Assembly (NCBI GenBank): GCA_002309305.1
Contig: DBWR01000007.1
Location: 775-6,855 of the forward strand
DNA length: 6,081 nucleotides
From: Treponema sp. UBA1233
GTDB taxonomy: Bacteria; Spirochaetota; Spirochaetia; Treponematales; Treponemataceae
Direction: 5' to 3'
Each line of letters starts with the position of its first letter. Positions within the stretch are counted from its first letter, which is position 1. The notes beneath the pieces were generated by a model. That model was not told where the DNA came from. It saw nothing but the letters and a program-made list of their open reading frames with translations, and did not search any database. Shown piece after piece: positions 5,937-6,081 of this stretch. Both the position numbers and the translations under genes were made by a program.

Positions 5937-5965
5937 TTTATAGATTAATCATAGATGTGTGTAAA
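5937..5965 (-). promoter_or_regulatory. Sigma70-type promoter of ldhA
   Basis: On the minus strand, TTTACA (5965-5960) is separated by exactly 17 bases from TATAAA (5942-5937), close to the consensus at both boxes. Transcription would start near 5930, leaving a leader of about 25 bases that includes the GGAGGA site. This makes ldhA its own unit, separate from the partial gene upstream. Confidence 0.65.
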
Positions 5966-5970
5966 CATCT
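5953..5970. promoter_or_regulatory. Inverted repeat overlapping the ldhA -35 box, possible operator
   Basis: AGATGT (5953-5958) and ACATCT (5965-5970) form a perfect 6-bp inverted repeat with a 6-base centre. The -35 hexamer lies at its core, so a bound dimeric repressor would block RNA polymerase. I do not recognise the site as belonging to a named regulator. Confidence 0.35.
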
Positions 5971-5976
5971 TTTGTT

Positions 5977-6081
5977 TCAATTCAACAAAGCCAACACTTC
6001 ACCGATATCTCCATCAATGCAGATACTCCTGCACTCAATCTCGTCCGGACAGAACGCTTCACCATAATTGATACAGGCATA
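5977..6081 (-). CDS. C-terminal fragment of a Cys-rich protein
   Basis: A minus-strand frame enters from the right edge and ends at TGA 5979-5977, giving 34 residues that start YACINYGEAFCPDEIECRSI and end with IGEVLALLN. Four cysteines lie within the first 21 visible residues, spaced C-x7-C-x5-C-x3-C, followed by a smooth amphipathic end. This could bind a metal or Fe-S cluster, but I recognise no family from so short a piece. It lies 72 bases upstream of ldhA on the same strand. Since ldhA has its own promoter in that gap, the two need not be one operon. Confidence 0.55.
   Translation of the reverse strand, partial: YACINYGEAFCPDEIECRSICIDGDIGEVLALLN

Noticed and set aside
5617..5943. Long plus-strand open frames opposite the ldhA 5' half
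   Set aside because: They are antisense shadows of a clearly conserved enzyme and have no ribosome binding site.
1..6081. CRISPR arrays, tRNA or rRNA genes, insertion sequences
   Set aside because: No regularly spaced repeats, cloverleaf-like segments, transposase frames or terminal inverted repeats were seen on either strand.

Overview
The window is about 6.1 kb of AT-rich bacterial DNA with densely packed genes. The gene set fits a host-associated, fermentative anaerobe: a XpaC-like/TelA-like pair, a signal-peptide-bearing flavodoxin followed by a DUF4405-type membrane protein, and an LdhA-type D-lactate dehydrogenase. My best guess from protein flavour is a Treponema-like spirochaete. Nothing here proves it, and an anaerobic Firmicute cannot be excluded. 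I see no rRNA, tRNA, CRISPR array, insertion sequence or phage gene.

Layout. 1-81 (+) is the tail of a gene, perhaps a PTS EIIA-type protein, closed by a clean intrinsic terminator at 122-152. 165-683 (+) encodes a 172-residue soluble protein I do not recognise. 2440-710 (-) is a two-gene operon: a XpaC-family membrane protein followed by a TelA-family coiled-coil protein. 2580-3443 (+) is a divergently transcribed EamA/DMT transporter. 3444-3626 is a gap whose minus strand carries protein-like reading in two frames, possibly a decayed gene. 3627-4154 and 4197-4820 (+) are the exported flavodoxin and the His-rich DUF4405-like membrane protein. The N-terminus of the latter looks split off by a one-base frameshift at about 4194-4197. 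5904-4867 (-) is ldhA, with a cysteine-rich tail and a near-consensus promoter. 6081-5977 (-) is the C-terminus of another cysteine-rich protein.

How the genes may work together. XpaC and TelA form a known neighbour pair linked to envelope stress or toxic-compound tolerance. The flavodoxin and DUF4405 protein look like an envelope redox pair, with electrons possibly passing through a haem-binding membrane protein to a flavodoxin outside the cytoplasmic membrane; this is inference. LdhA recycles NADH by reducing pyruvate to D-lactate. Inverted repeats at and just upstream of its promoter suggest repressor control, possibly redox-linked.

Nothing here is a clearly new multi-gene system. The best leads are the exported flavodoxin/DUF4405 pair with its broken or coupled start, the cysteine tail of LdhA, and the gene-remnant signal at 3444-3572.
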